NCBI GenBank assembly: GCA_905221605.1
Contig: CAJNDS010002106.1
Location: 136,001-200,000, forward strand
Reading direction: 5' to 3'
DNA: 64,000 nt
From: Symbiodinium natans
Taxonomy: Eukaryota; Sar; Dinophyceae; Suessiales; Symbiodiniaceae
The position numbers and the translations under genes are program-made. The first letter of the stretch is position 1. Every line of letters starts with the position of its first letter. This document shows, one piece after another, positions 11,223-23,552 of this stretch. The notes below the pieces were generated by a model, which saw only the letters and a program-made list of their open reading frames with translations, was not told where the DNA came from and did not search any database.

Positions 11223-12255
11223 ACAAGGCCCTGAACCCTTCAGCCCTAACCCAACCTTGGCAAGCAAATGAACCCTATAATATCCTCCGCGACGAGGATC
11301 CCGGTTGATTCAGGGAAATTATGTGGACCTTCGGCCCTCAACCCTTTTTGGGGCCTCACTGAGTCCCCAAGGTAAAGAACCCTAACCCTAAACCCTAAAC
11401 CCTAAACCCTAAACCCTAAACCCAAAACGGCCTCTGGGCTGAAGATGTGGGACTCGAAGGCCTACAACGGTGCGTTTGATCGTTGACAGTGGAGGGCTCG
11501 CGTAGGTCTCCTAATCCCTAAATAAGAGGATCCTTAAGTTTAAGTAGGGCTATGTAAGCCAAGGTTCCCTAGTACACCCCACTACTCCCTAAGGCTCCCC
11601 TAAGGTCTCTAAAGCTAAACCCTCGAAGCCCCTGTTACTTGAAATTGTTCACATTGAAAGTAGTAAGTAGTAACTCCTCCCGAAAGCTTTCCTCCAAACT
11701 TCCCTGGACCTGAACCCTTAATAATTTCACAAACCTTGATCCCTGTAAACTCTAAACCCCCTCCCAGGCGCTACCCTTTTGAACCTCGGTGCTGAACTCC
11801 CATGAATGCCCTCCAATTAACGCCCTGAAACCTAAACTTCCTCGACCCCGGGCTTACGGATTTTTAGGGGTGAAGGGGTTCAGGGCTTATCGAGTTTAGG
11901 GGAGCACCCTTTTGAATCCTGGGATTAGGGTTCAGGGTTTGCGGTTCAGGGGAACACCCTAACACCCCTAAACCCTGAACCCGAAAGCCTATGGAGTCTA
12001 AGCTGCAACTCTAGGGCTTGAGGGGTGTGTGTTCCGGGCAGGGGGGGGGGTGGAGTGGTCTTTCGGCATAAGGCTTCGTATGTCACAAACCCCTCAATCC
12101 AAGAGGATCCTTCACTTGAAGGAGCTCACAAGATCACCAAAACCCTTTTGAAGCTGGACTTGCTGACTGCCAGACACCCACCTCCGTTTTCCAATACCAT
12201 AAACCCTGAACTCTGAACCTTAAGCCCTAAACCCTAAACCCTAAACCCTAAAGCC

Positions 12256-12511
12256 CCAAAGAGGGAGAACCCTCCCTTCTCAATCTTTCTCGGGCCGCCG
12301 GCCGGGAAAAGCTGCAGGGTCTGTGACTGATAGTCCTTCAGAGGGTGCAGGGTTTAGGGTTCAATGGGCTTCGAGTTCAGGGTATGGGGTTTGGGGCTTT
12401 GTCTTTGCTATGACTCTCACGAAGAGGAAGAAAGAGTTGAGGGTTTGAAGGCACGCTGCAACCTTTCAAGTCAAGTGTGTGCGGTTCCAGGTCGAGAGCC
12501 ACGAGGCTTAC
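12256..12511 (-). CDS. two candidate exons (12400-12511, 12256-12340)
   Basis: The first follows acceptor gttttcag and reads SLVALDLEPHTLDLKGC. The second reads LKDYQSQTLQLFPAGGPRKI. A tract-like stretch lies between them. Not recognised. Confidence 0.36.
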
Positions 12512-13230
12512 TGAAAACTGACACCACCCCCTCCCCACCCCAGCCGAACCCTAAACCCTAAACCCTAAACCCTAAACGCTAAACCCTAAACCCTAAACCC
12601 TAAACCCCCCCCCCCCCGGCCCAACTCCCCAACTCCCCGGGCCCGGCCCACCCGCCAGGCCCCCCCCAAAACAAACAAAAACAAATAACGAAAAAACACA
12701 ATAAAAGAATGATGAAACGCCTAAACCCCGCCAGCCCCCCGAATCAATCCAGACCATAATTGTGGGGCTCCATGTTTCAGCGTTGAGAGCTCAGGGTTTT
12801 CGAGCTTCACTGCTGTGGGTCGTCCCTAAACCCTAAACTCCAAAACCCATTAAACAGGGAATTAGGGCCTAGGGCTGAGGTAATCGCAAGACTCCACCTC
12901 GATTTAGCCCTTCATCACAAGGCTTGCTCAAGAACAGCCTTCTACACTTCCAGCCCGGACGCCAGCCCGGACGCGGTGACCCTAAACCCTAAACCCTAAA
13001 CCCTAAACCCTAACCCCAAAACCCTAAACCCTAAACCCTAAAATGTAAGGGTTCGGGGTAGCCTTTTTTTAGCCAGGGGCTCGAAGACGTGCCCCAAGCA
13101 ACAGAAATCCTAAACCCTACACCTTTGTTCTTTTTGCTACTGGTCTGATGTCTAGCCAGCAACTTACACTCTAAACAGTGAACATTTGGAGTTCATACTC
13201 CTTAAACCCTAAACCCTAAAGCCTAAACAC

Positions 13231-13314
13231 CCTGCATCCTGGAGCGCAGGTCCTCCGTGTAGTGCGTGTCGCGCTCGAGCCCAGCATCGACCTCGCGAGC
13301 AGAACGAGCAGACT
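13231..13314 (-). CDS. candidate exon
   Basis: Acceptor ggtgtatag, donor GTGTTT; reads SARSAREVDAGLERDTHYTE then DLRSRMQ. Highly charged, coiled-coil-like. Confidence 0.48.
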
Positions 13315-13560
13315 CTATACACCCTCAGGCACCCGAAACCCTAAACCCTGAGGTTGACATTACGACGAGGTACCGACAGACATCCTAAACCCCAAGCCCT
13401 GGAAGGATTAATCTGGGTCCCAGGCTTTAACAAAACCAAGGCCCGAATTCACCCAAGACGCCCAAACCCTAAACCCTAAACCCTAAACCTCTTTTGACTC
13501 TGAGGAGGCAGGGCTTGGGGGGCCTCCGTACGCCGACCTCTTTATGGTTTTTACTCTACT

Positions 13561-13668
13561 GAACTTGGAACCCTGGCAAAAATTTATGAGTTGAGCTGTT
13601 TCTTGGGAATTTAAAGTACCCAAAAAACGAAAACTAAAATAAAACATCCAAGTATCCCTGAGGGTAAG
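13561..13668. mobile_element. family I
   Basis: GAACTTGGAACCCTGGCAAA and ATCCAAGTATCCCTGAGGG; related to 51192-51346. Confidence 0.55.
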
Positions 13669-14206
13669 GTTCAGGGTTTAGGGACCATTCCTTCTTGCCT
13701 AGGACACACGTGTGGACATACGTTCAAATTTGCCTGGCTGACAATCAGGCCACATTTTAGGGTTTCTCCGCTCTGGCATAGATGACCAAAGTTACGACTT
13801 TAATTAGAGAATTAGGCACCAAAATATAACATTGCAGGGATTTCAAGAAACAGCACGTTGAACGTAACCTGAACCCAAGGCTAAGATTTCAGGACACACT
13901 GAAGTATGGCCGGAACCCAGTTGAGTTCGAGCTGGAAGTCCGCCAAGAAGGTGCCTCCCAGGAAAGTGTGGCGGACGGATTTAAGCCCTTAACCCGAAAC
14001 CTCAGACCCTCGAGATTATGGAAGCTGTCGTAGCCGAGTCTCCAGACACCACCCACCAAAAGAACCTGCAAAAACACCTCAACCTTTTATTCGGCTAGGA
14101 CTGCTGGACACTTGAACCTAAATCCTAAACCCTAAGCCCTAAGCCCTAAGCCCTAAACCCTAAATCCTAAGCCCAAAACACTGCACCGAAAGGAGCAGAC
14201 CGGCCT

Positions 14207-14408
14207 CCTAAGGGTAGTTACATGGTCCCTTGATTTGGGGTCCTTACTTGGGGATCCTTCATACACCCTAAATAGCCCAAGGGGCAATGCTTCAGAAGAA
14301 CCCTTTAAGGAAGGCTTTAAGGCACCATATGAAGGGGCCATACTTCAGAAGTACCCTTTAAGGAAGGTTTTAAGGCTCCATATGAAGGATCCATGCCACT
14401 TCCCGTGT
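14207..14408. mobile_element. family M, right arm duplicated
   Basis: CTAAGGGTAGTTACATGG start; a ~50-bp right-arm unit (CCCTTTAAGGAAGG...) occurs twice, at about 14291 and 14343. Confidence 0.75.
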
Positions 14409-14488
14409 ATTGCCTGAAACCCTTCGGCCTTATGAACCCCGAAGCTTGAAGACCATGGGCAAAAAAAACATTGCAGAAGGACAGGGCA

Positions 14489-14635
14489 GTAGCCCAGCAA
14501 CCACATCATAATAAGGGTACCTTTTTCTTGGGGTTGGTTACTTTTTCAGGGAACCTAGACCCACCCCCCCCCCCCCAGAAAAGAGAGAGAGAGAGAGGGA
14601 AAAAAAAAAAAGTAAAGGGTACCACTGGGCTACCA
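14489..14635. mobile_element. family K
   Basis: GTAGCCCAGCAACCA and GGTACCACTGGGCTAC ends; poly(C), (GA)n and poly(A) in the loop. Confidence 0.78.
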
Positions 14636-14837
14636 AGATCGGCTCATGATTCAGCACCCGGCATTGCGACACAAAGTCCATCCCAACAACAGGGTGCCCT
14701 CAACATTCATCCTGTCCGGGTTGACGCCTAAAACCCAGAAACAAAAAAACACCCTAAACCCTAAACCCTAAACCCTAAACCCAAGAGAGAAGACAGAAGG
14801 CATCCCAAACCTCTTGGTTGCTGAGTTCATAAGCCCG

Positions 14838-14870
<33 letters not shown>

Positions 14871-14940
14871 ACAAAAAAAGGTGTACACTTTCAGTTTTAT
14901 AGGGGTTATAGTATCCCAAATCCCAAAACCCCAAACCCTA

Positions 14941-15048
14941 AAACTTAAACCCTAAACCCTAAACCCTAAACCCTAAACCCTAAACCCTAAACCCTAAACC
15001 CTAAACCCTAAACCCTAAACCCTAAACCCTAAACCCTAAACCCTACCC
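14941..15048 (-). repeat. CCCTAAA tract, 15 near-perfect units
   Basis: Preceded by a 31-base poly(C) run at about 14838-14868. Confidence 0.92.
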
Positions 15049-15171
15049 ACTCAGCTACTAAGACCTCCGCCGGGGCCGGGGCCTGTTTTGGAGTCCAGGT
15101 CGGAGATGCTCCTGACCTTCGTTCTCGGAGAAGAAGCAGGAGAAGTCCGGTGGTTGATGGACTCCCCTTTG

Positions 15172-15310
15172 CATATATATATATATAATTATTATTATTA
15201 TTATTATTATATTTATATTTATCTTTATATTTATATTTCTTTGTTTATGTGTTTATTTTATTTATGTATATGCATATATGTATATATGCATATATACATA
15301 TGTGTGCATA
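15172..15310. repeat. TA/TTA-rich microsatellite
   Basis: (TA)n, (ATT)n, then GTATATATGCA variants. Confidence 0.9.
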
Positions 15311-16150
15311 TATAGGCAAGGAAGTATGAACGTATGTGTATAATGTATACCAGATTACACGGCTGGCGGACAGCCCAGGGTAAAGGCACAAAGCTTCTTA
15401 CCATGTCTCCCAAAGGGGTTCTACCCGGCAAACTTCACACCTTTATGCTGCACTGCACCCTGCCTGGAAGCCTGATCCCCTCCCCACCGCGAAGCCCAAA
15501 ACCCTAAACTCGAAACCCTGACCCCTAAACCCTAGACCCTGACCCCCAAACAAACAACCCTAACCCTGACCCCTAAACCCTAAACCCTAAACCCTGAACC
15601 CTGACCCCCAAACAAACAACCCTAAACCCTAAACCCTAAACCCTATATGAGGGGCCTTGAAGCTCGCCTCGCAATCTGGGAGCTTCCTCGGTTTTCTGTG
15701 AGCTCGCGGTTGCGGGATGTAGGAGGAGCCCCAGGAGCTCCCTAGGCTCCTTAGAGCCTTAGACCCCATGTAGGGTTTAGGGCATGTAGGGTTTAGGGTT
15801 TAGGGTTTAGGGTTTAGGGTTTAGGGTTTTTTTTTCAACAACCCTTCACTCCTTTTCGGGCGAGCTTACAGCTAGGGCAGGTTACGAAACCGGAAAGCAA
15901 TGCCCCTCAGTACTCCCTGTGCATGATCATGTCACGCGCCCACGTCTAGACGTGCCAACGAGCCCATCTCTGTCACCTCCACCACCACCTTCCTCCACCA
16001 AACCCTGCATGACTGGGGGGTTTAGGGTTTAGGGTTTAGGGTTTAGGGTTTATTGAACTGAACCCGGTCATGGCCTGGGATTTCCTTTCCAGGCTTCTTT
16101 GGTTGGCTGTTGGGGCTTGGGGTTTAGGGTTTGGGGTTTGGGGTTTCGGG

Positions 16151-16251
16151 ATTAACCCCATTCTAACTGCACTTTATTGGCCCCCCAAGTCCTCTAAGTA
16201 GGTTACAAGTAGACTTAAAACTTGGGTTGGAAGTACCCATGTTCGTCCAAA
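16151..16251. mobile_element. family A2, degenerate
   Basis: Arms recognisable, ends eroded; followed directly by half an H element. Confidence 0.55.
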
Positions 16252-16675
16252 AAGCAAGAAATATCCCTTTATTGCCTTGATAGGGAGGACTTTTTTCTGG
16301 ATGGTCCTTAAGCAAATATAGTAGGCCTTTGGGTCTAGGTTGCAGAATGGGAGGGTTCCGGCACAAAGGTTAAACCTAAGTCACAACAAAAAACGCCCCC
16401 ACCCACAAGCCTGCTGGAACACAACATGCACCTTGTGACAACAAACACCTCAGCCGATAACAAAAACAACTACAAAAAAAGTAACAATGCCAAACCCTCC
16501 ACAACAAACCTAACAACCCTGCTACAACCCTCCTGCAACCCCTAAAGCCCCTAACGCCTTCAGCCCTAAGCCCGAAAAACCCCTAAACCCTACAACCCCT
16601 AAAGCCCCTAAAACCTAAAAACCCCTAACGCCTTAAGCCCTAAGCCCGAACCCCCCCCCCCCCCCCCCAAACCTT

Positions 16676-16746
16676 AGAACTGCGACGAGCATCTTGTACT
16701 TTGGGATCTTCTGCTTTTGCAGAAACTCGTGGAGATCCCTGGCAGG
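16676..16746 (-). CDS. candidate exon
   Basis: Acceptor gcctgccag followed by DLHEFLQKQKIPKYKMLVAV with C/G-ending codons. Not recognised. Confidence 0.42.
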
Positions 16747-16763
16747 CTCACATGTGTGCTTCC

Positions 16764-16860
16764 CTGGCTGGTTTGTTTAGTAGGGAATGAGGTACCCTAT
16801 ATAATCCCTTAAAGGGTAGATATAGGACTCAATTCCCTCATTCCCTACTAAGAACCAGGG
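16764..16860. mobile_element. family D
   Basis: CTGGNTTNTTAGTAGGGAAT and TTCCCTACTAAGAACCAGG ends around ATAATCCCTTAAAGGG. Confidence 0.75.
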
Positions 16861-17734
16861 CGTTTAGTAGGGCTTCTGCCAACTAAAGTTTGGAGGGTTT
16901 GGGAATGAGGATTTATGGGTATTAGGTTTTGAGTGATTTAAGGGCCTTAGCTTAAGGGCTTCGGGCTTAAGTCATTCCATCTTCGCCCGTGTAACCCCTC
17001 TCAGTTGATCTTTCGGCTCTGGTGGAGGGGTCCTCCAAGCACCTACTGAAGGGTTGAGGGTTTGGGGCTTAATTAGGGCTCAGGGTTTAGGGTGAGAAAA
17101 GCCCCATGCAGCTAGGGTACCAGAGAGGGCACATCTAGAGAAGTAGCCATATAAGCCGCGTCTTTGATTCACAGTTTTGGGTTCTAAAATTCTTTTGAGC
17201 GCGCACTGAGGAAGCTGCCGGCAACCTGATAGAACCCTGAACCCTAAACCCTCTGTGTGAAACCTACTTCCTATCGTCCAATGTTTCGTTCGTCCCAAAA
17301 GTGGTCAGGATGAGTTTTCAGGGTTTACGGGCTCCCTGAACCCTAACACCCTAAACCCTAGAACCCCTAAACCCTAACTCCTAAACCCTAAACCCTCTCC
17401 CTAAACCCTAAACCCTAAGACCCTGAACCCTAACCCTAAACCCTAAACCCTAAAACCCTGAGCCCTAAACCCAAATCTAAACCCTAAACCCTACTATAGG
17501 GAGTCAGGTATGTAAGTCTCACAGAAGCTCGCACCGCTGCATGTCGGAGCCCCAGAACCAAAAAGCCTACAGACCCTAGATCCTGAGCCTCACCAACCCT
17601 CGGTTTGGGGTTTAGGGTTTAGGGTTTAGGGTTTAGGGTTTAGGGTTTAGGGTTTAGGGTTTAGGGTCTAGGGTAGGAGGGTTCATCCCGAAAGCAGAAA
17701 GATTTCGTATCAGCCGGCTAGTGACCTTACATCA

Positions 17735-17950
17735 AGCCGCCTAACCCCCTCAATACTACCAACCCTGAAAACCCCCAAGGGATCTTTAGGGCCATAGTAG
17801 GAGTATACCAAGGGAAGCCTCTTCAGGGTACATCGTCTAGGGGACGACTCCCTGGACGGCTGGAGTGCGACGGAGCCTGCAAACACTATCGGGATGGTCA
17901 GCGCCACATCGAAAACACCTGCCAACAAAGGCCCCGCTCTCGTGGGAGGA
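17735..17950 (-). CDS. open island, possible exon
   Basis: About 70 minus codons open (FDVALTIPIVFAGSVALQPS then LPLVYSYYGPKDPLG), hydrophobic start. Not recognised. Confidence 0.38.
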
Positions 17951-18001
17951 TCCTAAGGGGTGTCAGGGAGGGAGCGGCATTTGGGGCCCATGTTCCCCCT
18001 C

Positions 18002-18090
18002 CCCCCCCCCCCCCCCCCCCCCTAAACCCTAAACCCTAAACCCTAAACCCTAAACCCTAAACCCTAAACCCTAAACCCTAAACCCTAAGC
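18002..18090 (-). repeat. poly(C) then CCCTAAA tract
   Basis: About 22 C followed by ten CCCTAAA units. Confidence 0.9.
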
Positions 18091-19257
18091 CCAAGTAGGG
18101 CCCTTAACAAGCCATCAGAAGGGATTGTAGGCCCACTACACCTCACAACCCCCCGTGCCCTGGATCCTTCTGAACACCATGGGCTGTGAGCTGCCTTTTA
18201 CCTCGCAAAACGAGATGTACCCCAGAATTGGCCAAAACTACTTAGGGTTTAGGGTTGAGGGTTTAGGGTTGAGGTTTAGGGTTTAGGGTACCAGACCCCA
18301 AACCCTAAACCCGAACTAAACCCACAAACCCCAAGCCCTAAACTCTTTTTTGCGCCAGGGCCCTCTCAAGTGCCTCGTTGCCCTAAACCCTAAACCCTAA
18401 ACCCTAAACCCTAAACCCTAAACCCTAAACCCTAAGCCTTTTGGGGCTCAGTGAGTCCCCAAGGTAGGGATTTGGGCCCAGGCGGATTAGCAGCCGGTGA
18501 AGGAGCCAAGAATGTGTCGCTGAGGCTTTGAGCTGTACAGCATTCGGCCTTCGCCACTACTTGGGGTGTGGCTCATATGGTGGGCTTTCTGTGTTCCTCT
18601 GCTAGCGGCACCCTGAGTCCTGAACCCTACAATCTCTGTGTGTGTGTGTGTGATTCGTTCCTCGGATGGCCCTTAAAACCATGTGAAAAATATTCAAAGA
18701 CCGGCAATTCTGAAATCTCCCAGGGACCTACCGAGGTTCCCATGTGCGCGGTCTCGTTTATCCACCGCCCTCCCAGGCTCCATACAGCAACCCAAACCCT
18801 AAACCCTAAACCCCAAACCCCAAACCCTAAACCCTAAACTCTAAACCCTAAACCCTAAACCGCGTGCCTTGTCCCGGAAGGAACAGGAAGTTGGCCTCCA
18901 GGTGGCCCGAGTTCATGGCTTAAGGTTGCGGGGTCTTAGGGGTTAGGGTTTAGGGTTTAGGGTTTAAGGCATCCCAGAAGGAGAAACAAACACATCACGC
19001 CCGGCGTTCTGTACACAGAGCTGAGGGTCCTTTCCGCTGGCGACTCAGAAACAAACAGGGTTTAGGATTTTTCGCCACCCGCCTAGCTGACTGCAAGACG
19101 CACTGCAGGGACTACACATGTTTAGGGCTTAGGGCGTAGGGCTTAACCCCCTAGACAGGGAACACATAGCCACATCAAACTACAAACTGATGCCGTAGCT
19201 TCCGACCGTTTTTGGGGATCACAGAGCATGGCCGTCATGTCAAAAGCCCTTCTGTTC

Positions 19258-19632
19258 CCTAGGGGTCCATGTAGCTATCTAGTATATATATATATACATA
19301 TATATGGATGGTCACCCCCCCCCCCCCCCTCAGAGAAAAAGATGGTTTCGAACCAAAAAAACCATCTTTTTCTCGAAAAAAACAAAAAAAAACATCTCTT
19401 GGAGGCCCCAGCCCCATAGTTTTGGAAAAGATGTTTTTTGTTTTTTTTTGTTTCTTGCTTTGTTGTTTTTCCCCTTGATCTGGCTAGGACTCGGCTGCCA
19501 CCCGCGGTGGGTCCATTGGGGGGGGGGGGGGGGTGAGCTTATATATATATATATATACTTGGGCCTGAAAAGGCTTCCCATGAGGTAGCTTTAGGACCCA
19601 AGTATATACTATTAGAGGTACATGGACCCTTA
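19258..19632. mobile_element. family F split by a poly(C)...poly(G) insert
   Basis: F ends AGGGGTCCATGTAGC and GTACATGGACCCTTAG are complete, but 240 bp with inverted ends (GGTCACCCC ... GGGGTGAGC, both next to TA repeats) sits in between. Confidence 0.7.
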
Positions 19633-20189
19633 GGCTTTTCAAAAACCCTGGACATGTCAGCACACCACAAACTTGGCCTTGCTGCCAAGGGCAAGCCCCC
19701 CCCCCCCCCCCCCCCCACCCCCAAAAAAAAAAAAAAAAAAAAAACAGTTTAGGGTTTAGGGTTTAGGGCCCTGAACTCTAAACCCTAAGCCATGAACCCT
19801 ACACTTGCTAGCTCTTTCAACGGATAGGGTCTGAACCCGCCACCGGAAGCCTTTTAGGATAACCTTTGGGAGCTAAAAAAAAGGTCTGGGGTTCAGGGCT
19901 GAGGGATTAGGGCCTAGGGTTTAGGTTTTTTTAATTGCAAGCTGCCTCACCATCCCACAAGGTTCTGGATATGACCCGAGTCCCCGAAACAAGGAGGGTT
20001 TGGGGTTGGCTTTCCGTCCCAAGACTGACTAAACTTTGATTTGACCCTGTAAGCTTTGCTGTCCTTGTCTTACCACATTAACAGAATTCGCACTATTCTT
20101 GTTAATAATCATGTTTAGTTCTACCCTTCTAATTTAATCTAAACCTCCTCGTGCTCGCTTTTGCTGTTGTCGTCTTCTTTCGGGGGAGT

Positions 20190-20590
20190 TGAAACCCAAA
20201 ACCCCAAAACCCCAAAACCCCAAAACCCCAAAACCCCAAAACCCCAAAACCCCAAAACCCCAAAACCCCAAAACCCCAAAACCCCAAAACCCCAACACCC
20301 CAACACCCCAAAACCCCAAAACCCCAAAACCCCAAAACCCCAAAACCCCAAAACCCCAAAACCCCAAAACCCCAAAACCCCAAAACCCCCAAACCCCCAA
20401 ACCCCCAAACCCCCAAACCCCCAAACCCCCAAAACCCCAAAACCCCAAACCCCCAAAACCCCAAAACCCCAAAACCCCAAAACCCCAAAACCCCAAAACC
20501 CCAAAACCCCAAAACCCCAAAACCCCAAAACCCCAAAACCCCAAAACCCCAAAACCCCAAAACCCCAAAACCCCAACCCCAAACCCTAAA
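20190..20590 (-). repeat. (CCCCAAAA)n array, about 390 bp
   Basis: About 49 units of AAAACCCC with a central block of AAACCCCC and a few CAACACCCC variants; passes into CCCTAAA at its right end. The repetitive GFWGFGVL / NPKTPKPQ frames across it are artefacts. Confidence 0.95.
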
Positions 20591-20852
20591 CCCTACATGT
20601 GGGTCTGTGAACTTCCACTATGGGCCCCCTGGAACTTTTCAACCCTAAACCCTCAACCCTCAACCCTCAACCCTAAACCCTAAACCCTAAACCCTCAACC
20701 CTCACCCTGAACCCTAACCCTGATTGGCCTGTCTTCAGCGAACGCTCCAGGGGCGTTCGGAGCTGTGACCTCCCCCGACCACGGCCAGAGTGGTTTAGGG
20801 TTTAGGGTTTAGGGTTTAGGGTTTAGGGTTTAGGGTTTAGGGTTTAGGGTTA

Positions 20853-20962
20853 AGCGTTTGAGGTCTCTTGCCACTGGGTTCAAGTCTCGTTTTACGGAGG
20901 TTTCGGAGCAGAGTGCTCAAGAAGAACCTGTCCAACAAACAGGCAAGCTGCCTGTTGGGTTC
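20853..20962 (-). CDS. candidate exon
   Basis: Acceptor actctgaag; reads EPNRQLACLLDRFFLSTLLR then NLRKTRLEPSG. A plus frame is also open. Confidence 0.36.
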
Positions 20963-21389
20963 CCTTCAGAGTTCACCCGCGAACCCTCCAAGTCAGGTTT
21001 AAGGTTGAGGGTTCTGCAGCTTTAGGATGTCAGGTCTAGGTCTTCTAATAGGGTCGAAGGCTCTCCCGCTGTTTCTTGGGCTCTTCTCTCGTCACTCACT
21101 TGTTTTGTTGCTCTCTCTCCTCTCTGTTTGCAAGGTTCTAGGGATGGCTAGGGCTTTCGAACCCTAAACCCCAAGCCCTAAACCCTAAACCCTAGACCTT
21201 AAAACCCTGAACCCTAAGCCCTAAACCCTAAACCCTAACCCTAAACCCTAAACCCTAAACCCTAAACCCTAAACCCTAAAGCTTCGGGGTGCCCACCATC
21301 TCAAACCTGAGGCTCGAAACCAGCAAAGCATGAAAGTGCCTGCCCCCGCGCCTGTTGGGCACTGCACTTGGAGGAAGACCCACGCCTTC

Positions 21390-21540
21390 CTGTTTAGGGT
21401 TTAGGGTTTAGGGTTTAGGGTTTAGGGTTTAAGGTTTAGGGTTTAGGGTTTAGGGTTTCGGGTTTCGGGTTTAGGGTTTCGGGTTTCGGGTTTCGGGTTT
21501 AGGGTTTAGGGTTTCGGGTTTCGGGTTTAGGGCTTCGGGT
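21390..21540 (+). repeat. TTTAGGG tract with TTTCGGG variants
   Basis: Left half TTTAGGG, right half mixed with TTTCGGG. Confidence 0.9.
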
Positions 21541-21631
21541 CTGGGTTTCTGGGGGATGCAAGAGGACAGGGACACCGATACCCTAAGCGCCTGTACGGTG
21601 ACCTACAGGCCCCCATGCAGGTACCCTGATC

Positions 21632-21738
21632 GGTGGCCCAGTAGCCATATTACAATAAGGGCACCCTTTTTGGGGTTGGCTACTTTCTAAGGGAACCTTG
21701 AACCAAAAAATGAAAAAAAGGGTACCACTGGGCCACCT
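21632..21738. mobile_element. family K
   Basis: GGTGGCCCAGTAGCCATAT and GGGTACCACTGGGCCACC ends. Confidence 0.8.
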
Positions 21739-22082
21739 AGTGTTATTAAGGGGCGCATAGGCCGGGCAGCTACAAAGCATGCAGTTCGGGGGGGTTTAGC
21801 TACGATTTATCTCTCAGGGGCAATGGCCATGCAGAGCCAGACACAGAATGGGTTTAGGGTTTGGGGTTTAGGGTTTTGGGAACCCCTCAGCTGGACATCT
21901 TTGGCATCAGGTAGGACGGAAGTGGGGAAATGAAGCTTGCGGTGGAAAGAAGCCACCCGAAATTGAATCCCAAAAACAGACGCACAAGTAGAAGTCTCCA
22001 GTTCTACTTCGGTTCAGCAATTTCAGGGCAACGGGTATATACCCTGGAGTGTAGGGTTTAGGGTTTAGGGTTTAGGGTTTGG

Positions 22083-22159
22083 GGTTTAGGGTTTAGGGTT
22101 CATCGCTTGCCACATGCGGCCAGCCGAGGTGGCGACCTTTGCAAACCGATCCGGCACCT
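22083..22159 (-). CDS. candidate exon
   Basis: Acceptor ccgcacgcag followed by VPDRFAKVATSAGRMWQAMN, running into a CCCTAAA tract. Not recognised. Confidence 0.42.
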
Positions 22160-22383
22160 GCGTGCGGCGGAAAGGTTTCGGGTCGGGGCTCAGGGGACCA
22201 AAACCTTGAGGTTTAGGGTTTAGGGTTTAGAGTTTAGGGTTTAGGGTTTAGGGCTAGGGCTTAGGGTTTAGGGTACGGGAAAACAGGCTCACCTCAAAGG
22301 GTTTTCTACGACGCCACAAGGTTAAAGGTTACCCACCCAGCACCTAAGAAACCCTCACAAAACCTTGGGGACTAAACCCCAAA

Positions 22384-22505
22384 CTACTATTTGCTTGAGA
22401 ATTCCCCCCCCCCAAAAAAAAAAAACAAAATGTAAAATCTTCTTCCGGGAAATAGCGATAGAGGAGTGTGATCTTTTTTTTGGGGGGGTCTTAAGGAAAT
22501 AGTAG
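22384..22505. mobile_element. family H
   Basis: CTACTATTTGCTTGAGAA and TCTTAAGGAAATAGTAG ends; poly(C)-poly(A) and poly(T)-poly(G) just inside. Confidence 0.78.
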
Positions 22506-22715
22506 CAAAAGAGTTATGGTCCAAATACCTCAATAGGGGAGCTGATGGTCTAGGATATGTGATCCCAGCCCAATTCTACGGTTCATTGGCACCGACTAAA
22601 GATCAGAGCGGCGGAAATCCCATAAGTTTTTGTAACCGGCATGAGGTGTTGATGGTAGTCCAAGCCCCTAAAGTCAGAAGCTTAAGTCCCGAACCCGATT
22701 TAGTTCAACAGTTGT

Positions 22716-22806
22716 TTAAGGTTTAGGGTTTAGGGCTTAGGGGTTTAGGGTTTAGGGTTTAGGGTTTAGGGTTTAGGGTTTAGGGTTTAGGGTTTAGGGT
22801 TTAGGT
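22716..22806 (+). repeat. TTTAGGG tract
   Basis: About 12 units. Confidence 0.9.
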
Positions 22807-22997
22807 CGATCTTTTGGGTGCGCTGGCTGTCTTTTGCCCTTACACGACACTCCAAGTTTGGTAGCTAGAAATCTATACCCCCCTGAGAACCTTAATCGCA
22901 AGAATGCTTTTAATATCCTCTTGGGTTTCATATAAACAAAAATAAAAAATGATTCCCAAGAGGGATATAGAAATACCCTGAAGCCCTACACTACTGG

Positions 22998-23095
22998 CTG
23001 GTTCTTCGTAGGGAATAAGGGAATGAGTACCCTGTATAATCCCTTAAGCAGTATATATAGGGCCCTAATTCCCTCATTCCCTCTAAGAACCAGGG
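22998..23095. mobile_element. family D
   Basis: CTGGTTCTTCGTAGGGAAT and CCCTCTAAGAACCAG ends. Confidence 0.75.
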
Positions 23096-23450
23096 GGACT
23101 AACTTTGTGCTACACCAGGGAGCCAGGGCATAGAGGGGCTCTAGTCAACAGGCGCTGTCCTGCTTCCGACATCGGTGGCGCCTCGGCCTCTGACATGACC
23201 CTAAACCCTAAACCCTAAACCTTAAACCCTAACCCCTAAGCCCTATAAACCCGAAACCCTAAACATTAAACCCTAAACCCTAAAAGCCCTACATGGTACA
23301 AACTACATGGAGCCCAATTCTGTGCAGGCTCACTAAGCTTGAAGGATCTCACATGTGATCACGAACTATTGTTTGCATTGGTGCAGATGGGCAACATAAC
23401 CTGCTTCAGACGGGGGCTGCTTGCGAGCGCGTGCCAAAAAAACACGAATA

Positions 23451-23552
23451 TAGGGGCCTGAACAATTGGAATAGGGATTTGGTTATAATGCTATAAATAT
23501 AAAAACGGACCATAAGCGAATATTATTCGCAACTATTTCGACCCCTATAGTA
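23451..23552. mobile_element. family P
   Basis: Shares GCAACTATTTCGACCCCTAT and a GGACCATAAG block with 24829-24956. Confidence 0.55.

Noticed and set aside
20129-20683. Six overlapping 140-165 codon frames (GFWGFGVL, NPKTPKPQ repeats)
   Set aside because: They are translations of the CCCCAAAA array in all frames; no stop can arise in that repeat.
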